Notes under the pieces: model-generated
Databases searched by the model: none
What the model was told of the DNA's origin: nothing
The model's input: the letters and a program-made list of their open reading frames with translations, nothing else
Translations under genes and position numbers: made by a program
Part shown: positions 47,535 through 56,542 of the stretch, piece after piece
Layout: every line of letters begins with the position of its first letter
Position numbering within the stretch: the first letter of the stretch is position 1
Assembly: GCF_014656135.1 (NCBI RefSeq)
Contig: NZ_BNBV01000025.1
Coordinates: 1-64,000 of the forward strand
Source: Streptomyces thermodiastaticus
GTDB taxonomy: Bacteria > Actinomycetota > Actinomycetes > Streptomycetales > Streptomycetaceae
DNA: 64,000 nucleotides
Reading direction: 5' to 3'

Positions 47535-48526
47535 CTACTTCTTTACACGAACGGTCTTGGTGGACCGTGTCTCGAGAATCATCTCGTCGGCCTCCGTGAC
47601 CTTCGCTTTCAGTCGCACAGTACCGGTCGCGGCATCCACCACGTCCACCACCTTCGCAAGCAGTTTCGCAGTATCCGCGTTTCCGGAGGCGGCGGCCAGC
47701 TGAACGGCCCGGCCCAGCCTGGCCGTTGCCCCGTCGCTATCACCCGCTTCGCGAAGTTCGAGACCCTGTGCAGCACCACCGGCGTGACGCGGGCGGCGAG
47801 CATCTCCCGCCCCACGCGTGCGCGGGCACCCGCACGCGCAGGTGGTGGTCGCGGGACTCGTCGCCCCGGGACCCCGTCGGACAGTCCCCGGTGCGCGGTC
47901 CGGCCTGCGCCCGGCGGTCCGTCAGGTCCCCGACGGCGGGCGGGACTTGCCTGAGGAAGGTGACCGTCGCGCCGGCCGGGGTCCCCACCCGCAGGGCGAC
48001 GTCCGCGACCCCCTTGCCCATCGCCGTCTCCATCATCCGTGTGAAGTCGGCGGCCAGGCCCGCCGCATCGGCGACGATGCCGGTGGTGCCGAGCAGCGCC
48101 GAGGCGATCGCTGTGAGTTCTCTCACGTCCCAGTCGGTGCCCACCCCGCGGGCGTCACAGGTGAAGGGCCCGGTGCAGTCCCGCAGCGCCGCCGCGAGGT
48201 CCTCGGCCGCCTCGTGCTCGTTGCGGCCGTCGCTGAGCAGGATGCCGTGCCGGATGGCGGCGCCGGCCGAGGGCAGTGGCCGGCCAGACGCAGCCAGGTG
48301 CCGGTGGCGGTGCCGCCGCCCGGGTGGACCTCGACGGCCTGATGGGTGCCGGCGACCACCGCGAAGTGCACGCCGTCGCGCAGGGTGTCCACCGCGGCGG
48401 CCGCGGCGCCCCCGGTGGCGGTGACGGTGACGATCGCGTCGGCGTCCCGGCCGCCCTCGGGCAGGTACGCGTTCTGCTAGACCTCACCGAGAACCGCGGC
48501 ACGCGGGACTTCGGGAACGTGGCCAT
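47535..48526 (-). pseudogene. VWA-domain protein, multiply disrupted
   Basis: Starts as MATFPKSRVPRFSV at 48526. It then continues in a different frame as EV(stop)QNAYLPEGGRDADAIVTVTATGG, with TAG where the family has a Tyr codon. The next residues jump to VDTLRDGVHFAVVAGTHQAVEVHPGGG, so the MIDAS segment (DxSGSMD, present in intact homologues as I recall them) is deleted. Another frame change near 48290 gives IRHGILLSDGRNEHEAAEDL and GVGTDWDVRELTAIASALLG...RMMETAMGKGVADVALR. A further deletion joins MLAARVTPVVL to DGATARLGRAVQLAAASGN, ending VRVKK and TAG at 47535. At least two deletions, two or more frameshifts and one nonsense codon: a dead gene. Confidence 0.88.
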
Positions 48527-48669
48527 GCTGTCCAGAGCCCCCTTCGGCCCGCCTGAGCGGGGCCGCCGACCCGGGCGGACCGGTCCCCTCCGAATCCGCC
48601 GGAGTCTCCCCGTGACGAGGCCGTGCCGGGGTGCCGGGACCCGTGCCGACCGTGCACCGGCGCGCGTCC

Positions 48670-50166
48670 TCAGGCGGATCCTGTCCCGTGCGGCGCGGCG
48701 GGGAACGGCACGACGGCCACTGTGACGTTGTCGTGGCCCCCGCCGTCCAGGGCGTGGCCGACCAGCACCCGGGCGCTGTGCAGCGGCCGCAGCGCGGCGT
48801 CCGCCGGCAGCACCTCGGCCATCTCCTCGGCCGTCTCGGCGTAGTTCCACAGCCCGTCCGTGCACACCACGACCACGCCCGGCTGGTCCGGTTCGAACGC
48901 GGCCGTGTGGGGCTGGAGGTCGTAGGCGTCCGCGCCGAGCCAGCCGGTGATGGCGTGGGCGCGCTCGTCGGCGTAGGCCTCCGCCTCGCTCATCAGGCCC
49001 GCGGCCACCATCTGCGCCGCCCAGGAGTCGTCCTCGGTCAGCCGGGCCGGCGGCGCGCCGCGGTCGGCCGGCACCCAGTAGGCGCGGCTGTCGCCGACCC
49101 AGCCGACGACCAGCAGACCGGAGGTGACCACCGCGGCCACGAGGGTGCAGGCGGGCGCGTTGAGGTGCACGGAGTGCTCGCGGGCGCCGCCGGGCACCTG
49201 CGCCAGGGCGTCGACCGCCTCGGCGGCGGCGACGATCGCCTCGTGCATGGCCTGCCGCGGGTGCGTGCCGCGGGGCAGGGCGTCCAGCAGGAAGTCGCCG
49301 GCCGTGCGGGACGCGGCCACGGAGGCCTCGTCGGGGCGGGTCGCGGAGGAGACGCCGTCGCAGACCACGGCCACGGCCGCCGGTGACCCGTCGGGCAGCG
49401 CGGTACGGCCGACGGCGAAGGCGTCCTCGTTGCGGTGATGGCGCAGCCCCCGGTCGCTGACCGCGGCGACGGGACCCGACTCCTGCTCCATGTGGTCGCG
49501 TTCTTGCGGCTGGGCGTGCCCGCACCGGGTGCAGTAGCCGTCGTCGTCCACCTGTCCGGCACGGCAGGCCACGCACCGGGCCTCGGACTGAGCTGCGGGC
49601 GGGGCGGCCACCGCCGCACGCGGGTCGGGGGCCTGCAGCGGGTACTCCTCGGGCTCGGCCGCCCGGTCGTACCGCACCGGTGAGCCGTGCTCGGCCGGAG
49701 CGGCGGGCGGCTGGGGAGCCCGGGGGACGCCGTCCGGGCCCGTCTGTGCCGCCGGGGGCGCCGGCGGAGCGGCGGGCGGCTGCGCAGGTGCGGGAGGCTG
49801 GGCCGGCACGGGCGGGTGCGCGGGCATGGGCGGGTACGCCCCCGGCCCGGTGCCGCCCGGTTCCGCTCCCGGCAGGTGTGCGGGCAGGTGGGTGCGCGGC
49901 GCCTCGTGCGGGGCGTCCGGCCGTGGGGCCTGCGGCCAGGGAGCGGGCGCGCCGTCCGCGGCGGGAGGGACGGCCCCGGCCGGGCCCGGCACCGCGCCGG
50001 CGTCCCCGGGACCGGTGTCCCTGGTGAGCGTGTGCGGGCCGGCCGGCACGGCGCCGGCCGCGGACAGGTCGTGACCGCAGGCGCCGCAGAAACGGTCACC
50101 CGGTCCGAGCGGCTCCGCGCAGCTCGGGCAGTTCGACAGCGCGGCCTGCCGGTGCATCTGCGACAT
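48670..50166 (-). CDS. Zinc-ribbon PP2C-type Ser/Thr phosphatase
   Basis: 498 residues from ATG 50166 (a TTG directly before it is also in frame). N-terminal zinc ribbon CPSCAEPLGPGDRFCGACGHDL, about 120 disordered Pro/Ala-rich residues, a second zinc ribbon CVACRAGQVDDDGYCTRCGH. The PPM phosphatase domain (about 240-495) has RGLRHHRNEDAFAVG, VAVVCDGVSSAT (metal Asp), VVGWVGDSRAYWV, HAITGWLG, VVVCTDGLWNYAE and GGHDNVTVAVV. All metal ligands are present, so it should be active against phospho-Ser/Thr, presumably opposing the PknG-like kinase of this cluster. Its start lies within the broken kinase gene's stop region. Confidence 0.9.
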   Translation of the reverse strand: MSQMHRQAALSNCPSCAEPLGPGDRFCGACGHDLSAAGAVPAGPHTLTRDTGPGDAGAVPGPAGAVPPAADGAPAPWPQAPRPDAPHEAPRTHLPAHLPGAEPGGTGPGAYPPMPAHPPVPAQPPAPAQPPAAPPAPPAAQTGPDGVPRAPQPPAAPAEHGSPVRYDRAAEPEEYPLQAPDPRAAVAAPPAAQSEARCVACRAGQVDDDGYCTRCGHAQPQERDHMEQESGPVAAVSDRGLRHHRNEDAFAVGRTALPDGSPAAVAVVCDGVSSATRPDEASVAASRTAGDFLLDALPRGTHPRQAMHEAIVAAAEAVDALAQVPGGAREHSVHLNAPACTLVAAVVTSGLLVVGWVGDSRAYWVPADRGAPPARLTEDDSWAAQMVAAGLMSEAEAYADERAHAITGWLGADAYDLQPHTAAFEPDQPGVVVVCTDGLWNYAETAEEMAEVLPADAALRPLHSARVLVGHALDGGGHDNVTVAVVPFPAAPHGTGSA

Positions 50167-50169
50167 CAA

Positions 50170-50654
50170 CTACACCCATGGTCGGGGGCGGTAACGGTTG
50201 GCACGTTCCACCAGGTCGGGTCCTCTCCTCGCCGCCGGACGCCAGCCGGGCCGGCGTGCGGTACGAACGCTCCAGGCCGAAGCGCAGTCCCCGCTCGTCC
50301 AGGCCGCTGCCGAGCAGCACCCGCCGCGAGGCCGGGCCGGAGACCCGGCCCCCGGAGAGTACCCAGTCCAGCGCGCGGCCGAGGACTTCCGTCGCCGGCA
50401 GCTCGCGCCGCGCCGGGTCGAGCCCGTACGCCTCCAGGGCCTCCACCTGCGCGGCCGCGGCCGTCAGGTCGTCCAGGAACGGCGTGTCGGACGGCTCGGG
50501 ACGACGGTGCCGCAGCCGGGTCCGGACCGCCGCCGCACGCGCCGCCGTGCAGCGGCGAGCGCGAGCAGAACCGCTTGCGTTCGGGCACCTCCGGGTTCCG
50601 CAGCACCATCGAGCGCGGGTCGGGCCGCTGACAGCCCGACCCCGCCCGGCTCAT
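50170..50654 (-). pseudogene. PknG-like kinase reduced to its two ends
   Basis: From ATG 50654 the first codons read MSRAGSGCQRPDPRSMVLRNPEVPERKRFCSRS, the N-terminal zinc-ribbon region of PknG-type kinases. About 35 codons later, in another frame, comes PEPSDTPFLDDLTAAAAQVEALEAYGLDPARRELPATEVLGRALDWVLSGG...LDERGLRFGLERSYRTPARLA. A third frame gives DLVERANRYRPRPWV and TAG (50170-50172). These are the last about 120 residues of the same family. The whole kinase catalytic domain and the TPR core (hundreds of residues in intact homologues) are missing, and frameshifts separate the pieces. Confidence 0.85.
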
Positions 50655-51967
50655 GGTGTTCCCCCGTCGTCCCGCGGCGCGCCCTGCCCGGGCACCCGTG
50701 CGGCGCCGAGCAGTTCGGCCGCCGCCTGCTGGTAGCGCAGCACCGCCTGCTCGGCCACCCGCAGATCGCACGGCGCGCTCCACAGCATGCGGCGCGCGAT
50801 GTCGTACCGCTCCACCAGCAGCGGGTCCTCCGCCAGGCCGTGCCGGGCCACCTTCGCCCGGTAGGCGTCCAGACGGCCGCGCAGCTCGGCCCGGACCGCC
50901 AGCGGCGCGGTCACCGCCGTCAACGACTCGCGGGCCCGCTGCAGTTCGTCCTCGGCTTTCTGCTCCAGCGCGTCCAGCAGCGGCGACAGACGGTGCCACT
51001 GGGCCCGCCGCCGGTACTCGGCGGCCGTCGCCAGCTGCTCGTGCAGCGCGGTCGGCGGACCGCTGACCACCGGCACCTCCGTGGCGGCGATCTTCGCCAG
51101 CACCTCGCCGCGCGCGGTGCGCGCCTCGGCCAGCGTGCGGTCCGCGCGCGAGAGCACGTCCCGGAGCTTCAGCAGCCGCTGCTCGGCGTCCCGCCGCACC
51201 CCGAGCACCGCCTCCACCTCCCGGCGCACGTCCTCCAGCGCCCGCGCCTGCCGGTCGTACACCGTGGTGTCCGGCCGGCCGCCGCCCGGGGCGGAACTGC
51301 CCGAGGCCGGGACCCAGAACGCCAGCGGGTCGGAGATCACCTGCTCGCGCAGCTTCGTCAGGGTGCGGGTGATGCGCTCCAGGTCGTCGCCCGCCGGGTG
51401 CTCGCCGGGCCGGACGCCGACGGAGTGCGCCAGCCGGCGGGTGCGCTGCAGCTCGGCGGAGAGCAGGTCGATCCGGGCGGGCAGCGCCGACCAGACCGTG
51501 TCGGCGGCGATCACCACGTCCAGCCCGGCGGCGTACAGCTCGTTGATCCGCTCCACCAGCGCGGCCAGGGTGAAACGGCGGCTGAGCCGGCCCGCGTCCG
51601 GCCCGCCCGCGGCGGCCTCCGCCGACCCGGGCACCGTCACGCACGCGCCGCGCAGCAGCTCCGTCAGCGCCACCAGGTCCTCGTGGCTGGACCAGCGGCG
51701 GCGGGCACGGATCTGCTGTGCGCGGCGCAACGCGTCGGTGTAGGCGTCGAAGTACGTCCACAGCAGAGCGATCGACGCCTCCGCGCGCGCCCAGCGCTCC
51801 TTGGTGACGCCGGTCAGCTCGGCGCCCTCCAGGAGTCTGCGGCCCGCGTGGTCCTGCAGGGCCAACAGGGAGGTCTCGATCGCCTCGTGCTCCGCGGCCA
51901 GCCGCGCCAGCGCACGGTCCACCTCGTCCCGGTCCAGCACCGGCTCGGCGGGGTCCGTGCCGCCCAT
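50651..51967 (-). CDS. Coiled-coil protein of PknG cluster
   Basis: 438 residues from ATG 51967. Its stop overlaps the next gene's start (ATGA), so it was translationally coupled to the kinase. Almost wholly helical with heptad-like stretches (for example ALEDVRREVEAVLGVRRDAEQRLLKLRDVLSRADRTLAEA and LDALEQKAEDELQRARESL); no membrane segment. No catalytic motif. Intact, unlike its neighbours. I recall it as a constant companion of PknG-like genes in Streptomyces, but its function is unknown. Confidence 0.85.
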   Translation of the reverse strand: MGGTDPAEPVLDRDEVDRALARLAAEHEAIETSLLALQDHAGRRLLEGAELTGVTKERWARAEASIALLWTYFDAYTDALRRAQQIRARRRWSSHEDLVALTELLRGACVTVPGSAEAAAGGPDAGRLSRRFTLAALVERINELYAAGLDVVIAADTVWSALPARIDLLSAELQRTRRLAHSVGVRPGEHPAGDDLERITRTLTKLREQVISDPLAFWVPASGSSAPGGGRPDTTVYDRQARALEDVRREVEAVLGVRRDAEQRLLKLRDVLSRADRTLAEARTARGEVLAKIAATEVPVVSGPPTALHEQLATAAEYRRRAQWHRLSPLLDALEQKAEDELQRARESLTAVTAPLAVRAELRGRLDAYRAKVARHGLAEDPLLVERYDIARRMLWSAPCDLRVAEQAVLRYQQAAAELLGAARVPGQGAPRDDGGTP

Positions 51968-52052
51968 CGATCACCTCTCGCTGCTCGTGATGTTCCCTAC
52001 GGTCGTACGCCGGCCGCCGGCGGGATCCGCCCGCCGCCCCGGACGGCTCCGG

Positions 52053-52603
52053 TCACCTGTACACCGGTTCCGGCGGGGTCGCCGACGGTGTGTCCTTACC
52101 CAGCGCGGGAAGCAACCACCTGTCGTACGACGCCTTCCAGCCCCCGTCCTTGCGGTAGTCGTCCAGTATCCGGTTCATCCGGCGCACCAGATCGTCCGCG
52201 CCCCGCCTCATCGCCACCCCGCAGTACTCCTCGGTGAAGGCGGTGCCCTTCAGGTCCACCGTGGGGTCCTGCGCGGCCTGGCTCGCGGCGAGCGCACCGT
52301 CGGTCACCACCGCGTCCGCCTCGCCGAGCTGCAGCCGCACCGGATGGCCTCGACCGCCGGCCCCGTGACGTCGGACGGGGGCAGGCTCAGGTGCTGCGCG
52401 GTGGCGTCCGTGCAGGCGCCGGCCCTGGCCTGGGCGGCCTCGGCCGTGGGAGCGCGCCCGAGGGAGGGGCCGCCCGGACCGTGCTGCTCCAGCTTCGGCA
52501 GCAGCAGCACGAAGGCCAGCGCCAGCGCGCAGAGCACCGCCATCGCGCCGACGCCGCCCCAGCCCCTCAGCCGGGTCCGCAGCCGCGTCGTCCGCATCCT
52601 CAC
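52053..52603 (-). pseudogene. GlnH-like solute-binding protein with central deletion
   Basis: The 5' part (GTG 52603 or ATG 52597) encodes a membrane segment (GWGGVGAMAVLCALALAFVLLLP) and the beginning of the mature protein up to LPPSDVTGPAVEAIR. In another frame the sequence resumes directly with VRLQLGEADAVVTDGALAASQAAQDPTVDLKGTAFTEEYCGVAMR...VRRMNRILDDYRKDGGWKASYDRWL, the C-terminal third of glutamate/aspartate-binding proteins. About 140 codons (the ligand-binding lobe with the Asp/Arg ligand sites) are deleted at about 52340, and the join is out of frame. Confidence 0.85.
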
Positions 52604-52654
52604 GCCTTCTTCCCTCGCGCTGCCGTCCTGCTTCCCTCGTGCTGCCGTCCTGCG

Positions 52655-53064
52655 TCACCGGTACTCCGGCAGCCTGCGGCCTATGCCCAGCACCGCCGCC
52701 GCGCCCAGCACCGCGAGCGCCGCCGCCCCGGCCGGCAGACCGGTCAGCGCACCCCGGCCGTCCCGCGCGGCAGCACCGCGACGGTGGCGGCGGCGACCAG
52801 TCCCCGGTTGAGCACCCGGTTCGTGCGCGGGTAGGTGCGGTACTGCGCCCAGCCCAGCGCGGCCGGCGCGACGACCCCCAGCGCGATCGCCACCCACGGC
52901 CGGGAGCCGGCGTGACCGCAGTCGGCCCGCAGACGCTGGTTCTCCCGCTGGTACAGCTCCTGAGCGGCCGGCAGCATCTGCTTGCGCATCAGGTCGTCGG
53001 CGGTCCGCAGACAGGCACCGCCGACCAACAAGCCCTGCCGGTTGTCGGCGCGGGCGGATTCCAC
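52655..53064 (-). pseudogene. GlnX-like membrane protein remnant
   Basis: One frame gives ARADNRQGLLVGGACLRTADDLMRKQMLPAAQELYQRENQRLRADCGHAGSRPWVAIALGVVAPAALGWAQYRTYPRTNRVLNRGLVAAATVAVL, ending in the first membrane helix. In the next frame GRGALTGLPAGAAALAVLGAAAVLGIGRRLPEYR follows, the second membrane helix and C-terminus. The extracellular sensor region expected between the two helices of GlnX-type proteins is deleted, and the N-terminal part upstream of 53064 is not recognisable. Confidence 0.7.
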
Positions 53065-53402
53065 ACGCGGTACGGCGCGCGGCGGGCCGCGCGGGGGACG
53101 GATGCGGCTGCGACGGGACGGCTGGCACGGCCGGGCTCCCCGGCGCCGTACCGCCTGCCGGCGGTTGTGTCACTGCCGACCTCCCCCCCGTGGTCGTCCG
53201 TCGCCGCCCGTGCCACCGCCGCCCGGGACGTCCGTCCGCCCCGGCCGGAACGCCGGTGCGCCGCGCCGCACGGCAGCCGTTGGCCGGCGAACTTCGCGCC
53301 CTCGCACCACCCTTCGCCCAGGAATACGCCGGGGGATGCCGTTCGGTTCCCCGTGCGGCAATTCCCCTGCGCACCGCGCGGCACGCGCCGACAATCCCTC
53401 GT
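53065..53402. other. Gap upstream of GNAT gene
   Basis: 338 bases with no supportable gene. It presumably contains scrambled 5' sequence of the GlnX-like gene on the minus strand and the promoter of the acetyltransferase on the plus strand. No clear Shine-Dalgarno site precedes 53403. Confidence 0.4.
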
Positions 53403-53861
53403 ATGAATCAACAGACATCCGTACCGGACGACTTCGTCGTCCCCCAGGGCCTCAGGGGCGACGGCTTCCGTCTGGAACCGCTGGGAGAGCAGCACAACGA
53501 GTCCGATCACGAGGCGTGGACGTCCAGCATCGCGCACATCCGCGCCACCCCGGGCTTCCAGGACCGCGCCTGGCCGCCCGTCGACGGCATGAGCCTCGAG
53601 GAAAACCTGCGCGATCTGCGCCTCCACGCCGACGACTTCGCCCGGCGCTTCGGCTTCACCTACACCGTGCTCGACGACGACCGGGTGGTCGGCTGCGTGT
53701 ACATCTACCCGCTGCGCAGCGACCCGGGCGTCATGGGCGTCCGCTCCTGGGTGCGCGCCGACCGCCAGGACCTCGACGGCCCGCTGTACAGCGCGGTGAG
53801 GAACTGGCTGGTGACGTCATGGCCGTTCGAGAGGATCATGTACCGGGACCTTCAGCCGTGA
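53403..53861 (+). CDS. GNAT-family N-acetyltransferase
   Basis: 152 residues from ATG 53403. GNAT-like core: FRLEPLGEQHNESDHEAWTSSIAHIRATPGFQ, FGFTYTVLDDDRVVGCVYIYPLRSDPGVMGVRSWVRADRQDLDGPLYSAVRNWL. The acetyl-CoA loop is compact and the usual C-terminal strand is short. Substrate unknown. The 3' end overlaps a minus-strand gene remnant. Confidence 0.75.
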   Translation: MNQQTSVPDDFVVPQGLRGDGFRLEPLGEQHNESDHEAWTSSIAHIRATPGFQDRAWPPVDGMSLEENLRDLRLHADDFARRFGFTYTVLDDDRVVGCVYIYPLRSDPGVMGVRSWVRADRQDLDGPLYSAVRNWLVTSWPFERIMYRDLQP

Positions 53862-54085
53862 CGGCGCCGCCCTCTGCGCCCTGAACCGAGTGCACGGACA
53901 GCCCAGCAGGCACACCGTCCACAGCATCACGGCGGAGCACCACATCAGCCCCGCCGCCGTGGTGAGGGGACGGACGTACTGGCCGTATGCGGCGGACCTG
54001 ACCTGCAGGGCCAGGAACGGCAGGAGCGTCCCAGCACCGCGAGAGCGGCGGCACCGGCTGCGAAATCGGCGTATGAACGACGCAT
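53817..54085 (-). pseudogene. Small two-helix membrane protein with frameshift
   Basis: ATG 54085 has an excellent GGAGGAGA ribosome binding site and starts MRRSYADFAAGAAALAVLG. The frame then becomes unlikely and stops. One frame over, the sequence continues smoothly as TLLPFLALQVRSAAYGQYVRPLTTAAGLMWCSAVMLWTVCLLGC, a second membrane helix. A single-base change near 54030 would restore a protein of about 85 residues. Confidence 0.5.
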
Positions 54086-54158
54086 GTGTCTCCTCCGTGA
54101 CCGGTGAGTTGTTGCTTCCCGCAGGGATACGGCTCCACGCCGCACCCCGGGCCGGCCG

Positions 54159-55130
54159 TCACGCCTCGAAGTGCCTCCGCACCCGTTCGTACGCCGCCGT
54201 CGGCGCTCCCACCCGGTCCAGTCCCAGCAGGGCCGCGCCGAGGACCGGACGGGCCGTCACGACCCGGGGCACGGCCTTGGGGGCGCGGGCGGCCAGCCGG
54301 GCCCGGATGCCGTGGTCCAGCTGAGGGTGACAGGCCGCCAGGACGCTGCCGCCGAGCAGCACCGGGGTTTCCTCGTCGAGCAGGCCGAGCCGGGTCAGGG
54401 CGACCGTCGCCATGGTGACGACCTCCTCCGCCAAGCGGTCCACGATCGAGCGGGCGACCGGGTCGCCCTCGGCCGCGGTGGCGAACAGCACCGGTGCCAG
54501 CTCGTGACGGCGGTGCTGCTCCAGGCGACCGAGGTGCAGGGCCTCGATCAGGGCGTACATGGAGTCCAGGCCGAAGTGGCCGGGCAGGGCGTGCGCCAGC
54601 GCGGTCGGCTCGCCGCGGCCGTCCTCCGCGCGGGCGGCGTACCACAGGGCCTCCTCGGCCAGCGCCCAGCCGCCGCCGAAGTCCCCGGAGAGCCGTCCGA
54701 GCGCGGGGAAGCGGGCGGTGGCACCGTCCGGGCGCATGCCGACGCAGTTGATGCCCGCCCCGCACACCACCGCGACCCCGCACGGCTCGGACACGCCGGC
54801 GCGCAGGATCGCGAAGGTGTCGTTGCGGACGTCGGCCGTCGTGCCCCAGGCGCGCTCCCCGAGGGCGGCCGCCAGCTGTTCCTCCTCCGCCGGCAGGTCG
54901 GCGTTGGCCAGGCACGCCGAGACATGGGTGACGGAGGTGACTGCGGCGGCGTCGAAGGCACGGGCGACCGTCTCGGCCAGGGTGCCGACCGCCGTCGCCA
55001 CCCCCACGGCCGGGGGCCGGAAGCCGCCGCCGCGGGCCGTGGCCAGGACGCGGCCGTCGGCCGCCACGACCGCGACGTCGGTCTTGCTGTTGCCCGCGTC
55101 GATGGCGAGAACGCTCGCGGTCAGGCCCAC
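54159..55130 (-). CDS. N-acetylglucosamine kinase (BadF/BcrA ATPase fold)
   Basis: 323 residues from GTG 55130, overlapping the end of the GH4 gene by 10 bases. ASKHA-fold kinase: VLAIDAGNSKTDVAVV (phosphate 1), NDTFAILRAG (catalytic Asp), VAVVCGAGINCVGM (phosphate 2), LSGDFGGGWALAEEALW, and VLLGGSVL (adenosine). The family phosphorylates N-acetyl-D-glucosamine or related sugars with ATP. With the GH4 glycosidase and the ROK regulator next to it, it probably serves uptake and breakdown of an amino- or beta-linked sugar. Confidence 0.88.
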   Translation of the reverse strand: MGLTASVLAIDAGNSKTDVAVVAADGRVLATARGGGFRPPAVGVATAVGTLAETVARAFDAAAVTSVTHVSACLANADLPAEEEQLAAALGERAWGTTADVRNDTFAILRAGVSEPCGVAVVCGAGINCVGMRPDGATARFPALGRLSGDFGGGWALAEEALWYAARAEDGRGEPTALAHALPGHFGLDSMYALIEALHLGRLEQHRRHELAPVLFATAAEGDPVARSIVDRLAEEVVTMATVALTRLGLLDEETPVLLGGSVLAACHPQLDHGIRARLAARAPKAVPRVVTARPVLGAALLGLDRVGAPTAAYERVRRHFEA

Positions 55131-56386
55131 GTGAGGTGCTCCCGGTTGTGTGCGATCAGCTCGTCGGTCAGGGTCTCGGCGGTGGCGTACTGGCCGATCA
55201 GCGGGTGGGCGAGCAGGGCGCGCAGGACCCGCTCCCGGCCGCCGTGCAGGGCCGCTCGCAGGGCCAGGTCCTCGTACGCGGTCACGTTCGCCACCAGGCC
55301 CGCGTACAGCGGGTCCAGCGGGGCCACCGGCAGGGGCGCGGCGCCCTCGGGACCGACCTTCGCCGGCACCTCGATCACCGCGTCGTCGGGCAGGAACGGC
55401 AGCGTGCCCCGGTTGAGGGTGTTGACGACCTGATGGGGGCTGCCGCCCCCGCCGAGCAGCGCGGCGGCGAGGTCCACGGCCGCCTCCGAGTAGTAGGCGC
55501 CGCCCCGCTTGGCCAGCAGCGCGGGCTTCCCGGCGAGCGCCGGATCGGCGTACAGGCGCAGCAGCTGCCGTTCCATGGCGGCCACCTCTTCGGCCCGGGA
55601 CGGCTTGGTGCGCAGCTCCTCCACCACCTGGTCGTGGGCGTAGTAGTAGCGCAGGTAGTAGGAGGGGACGGTGCCGAGACGGTCCAGCAGCGACCGGGGC
55701 AGGCGCAGATCGGCGGCGATGGCGTCGCCGTGCTCGGCCAGCAGCCGGGGCAGGACGTCCGGGCCGTCCGGTCCGCCGAGCCGTACGCCGGTCTCCCAGG
55801 TGAGGTGGTTCAGGCCCACATGGTCCAGGTGGACCTCGGCGGGGGCGGTGCCCAGCAGCGCGGCGAACTTCCGCTGCAGGCCGATCGCCACGTTGCACAG
55901 CCCGACCGCACGATGCCCGGCCTGCAGCAGTGCGCGGGTGACGATGCCGACCGGGTTGGTGAAGTCGATGATCCACGCCTTCGGGCTGATCCGGCGCACG
56001 CGTTCGGCGATGTCCAGGACCACCGGGACGGTGCGCAGCGCCTTGGCCAGTCCGCCGGCGCCGGTGGTCTCCTGGCCGACGCAGCCGCACCGCAGCGGCC
56101 AGGTCTCGTCCTGCTGCCGGGCCGCCTGGCCGCCCACGCGCAGCTGCAGCAGCACCGCGTCGGCACCGTCCACCGCCGCGTCCACGTCGGACGTGGTGAC
56201 GATCCGGCCGGGGTGGCCCTGCCGGGCGAAGATGCGCCGGGCCAGGCCGCCGACCACTTCCAGACGGTCGGCCGCCGGGTCGACGAGCACCAGTTCCTCC
56301 ACGGGCAGGGTGTCCCTCAGGCGGGCGAAGCCGTCGACGAGTTCCGGCGTGTAGGTCGAGCCGCCGCCGACCACGGTGAGTTTCAT
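55121..56386 (-). CDS. 6-phospho-beta-glucosidase (GH4)
   Basis: 421 residues. NAD+- and Mn2+-dependent GH4 enzyme: KLTVVGGGSTYTPELVDG (NAD-binding), LLQLRVGG, RCGCVGQETTGAGG with the metal-binding Cys, IIDFTNPVGIVTRAL, GLCNVAIGLQ, LDHVGLNHLTW with the metal His. It cleaves 6-phospho-beta-glucosides by an oxidation-elimination route in the cytoplasm. Coupled to the kinase (overlapping end) and preceded by the ROK regulator. No PTS or ABC importer is in the window. Confidence 0.92.
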   Translation of the reverse strand: MKLTVVGGGSTYTPELVDGFARLRDTLPVEELVLVDPAADRLEVVGGLARRIFARQGHPGRIVTTSDVDAAVDGADAVLLQLRVGGQAARQQDETWPLRCGCVGQETTGAGGLAKALRTVPVVLDIAERVRRISPKAWIIDFTNPVGIVTRALLQAGHRAVGLCNVAIGLQRKFAALLGTAPAEVHLDHVGLNHLTWETGVRLGGPDGPDVLPRLLAEHGDAIAADLRLPRSLLDRLGTVPSYYLRYYYAHDQVVEELRTKPSRAEEVAAMERQLLRLYADPALAGKPALLAKRGGAYYSEAAVDLAAALLGGGGSPHQVVNTLNRGTLPFLPDDAVIEVPAKVGPEGAAPLPVAPLDPLYAGLVANVTAYEDLALRAALHGGRERVLRALLAHPLIGQYATAETLTDELIAHNREHLTWA

Positions 56387-56542
56387 CTGCGTCCCTCGAT
56401 CCCCTTGTCCCTCGGCGTCCCTCGGCTCTCCTTCTCCCGCGGACCCCGGTAGGCGCTCTACCCCTCGGCTCCCCTGCGTGATCCCCCGCGCCGCGCGTGC
56501 CGGGCGCGTGCCGGGCGCGCTTCGGGCCGCCCAGGGGACCCG

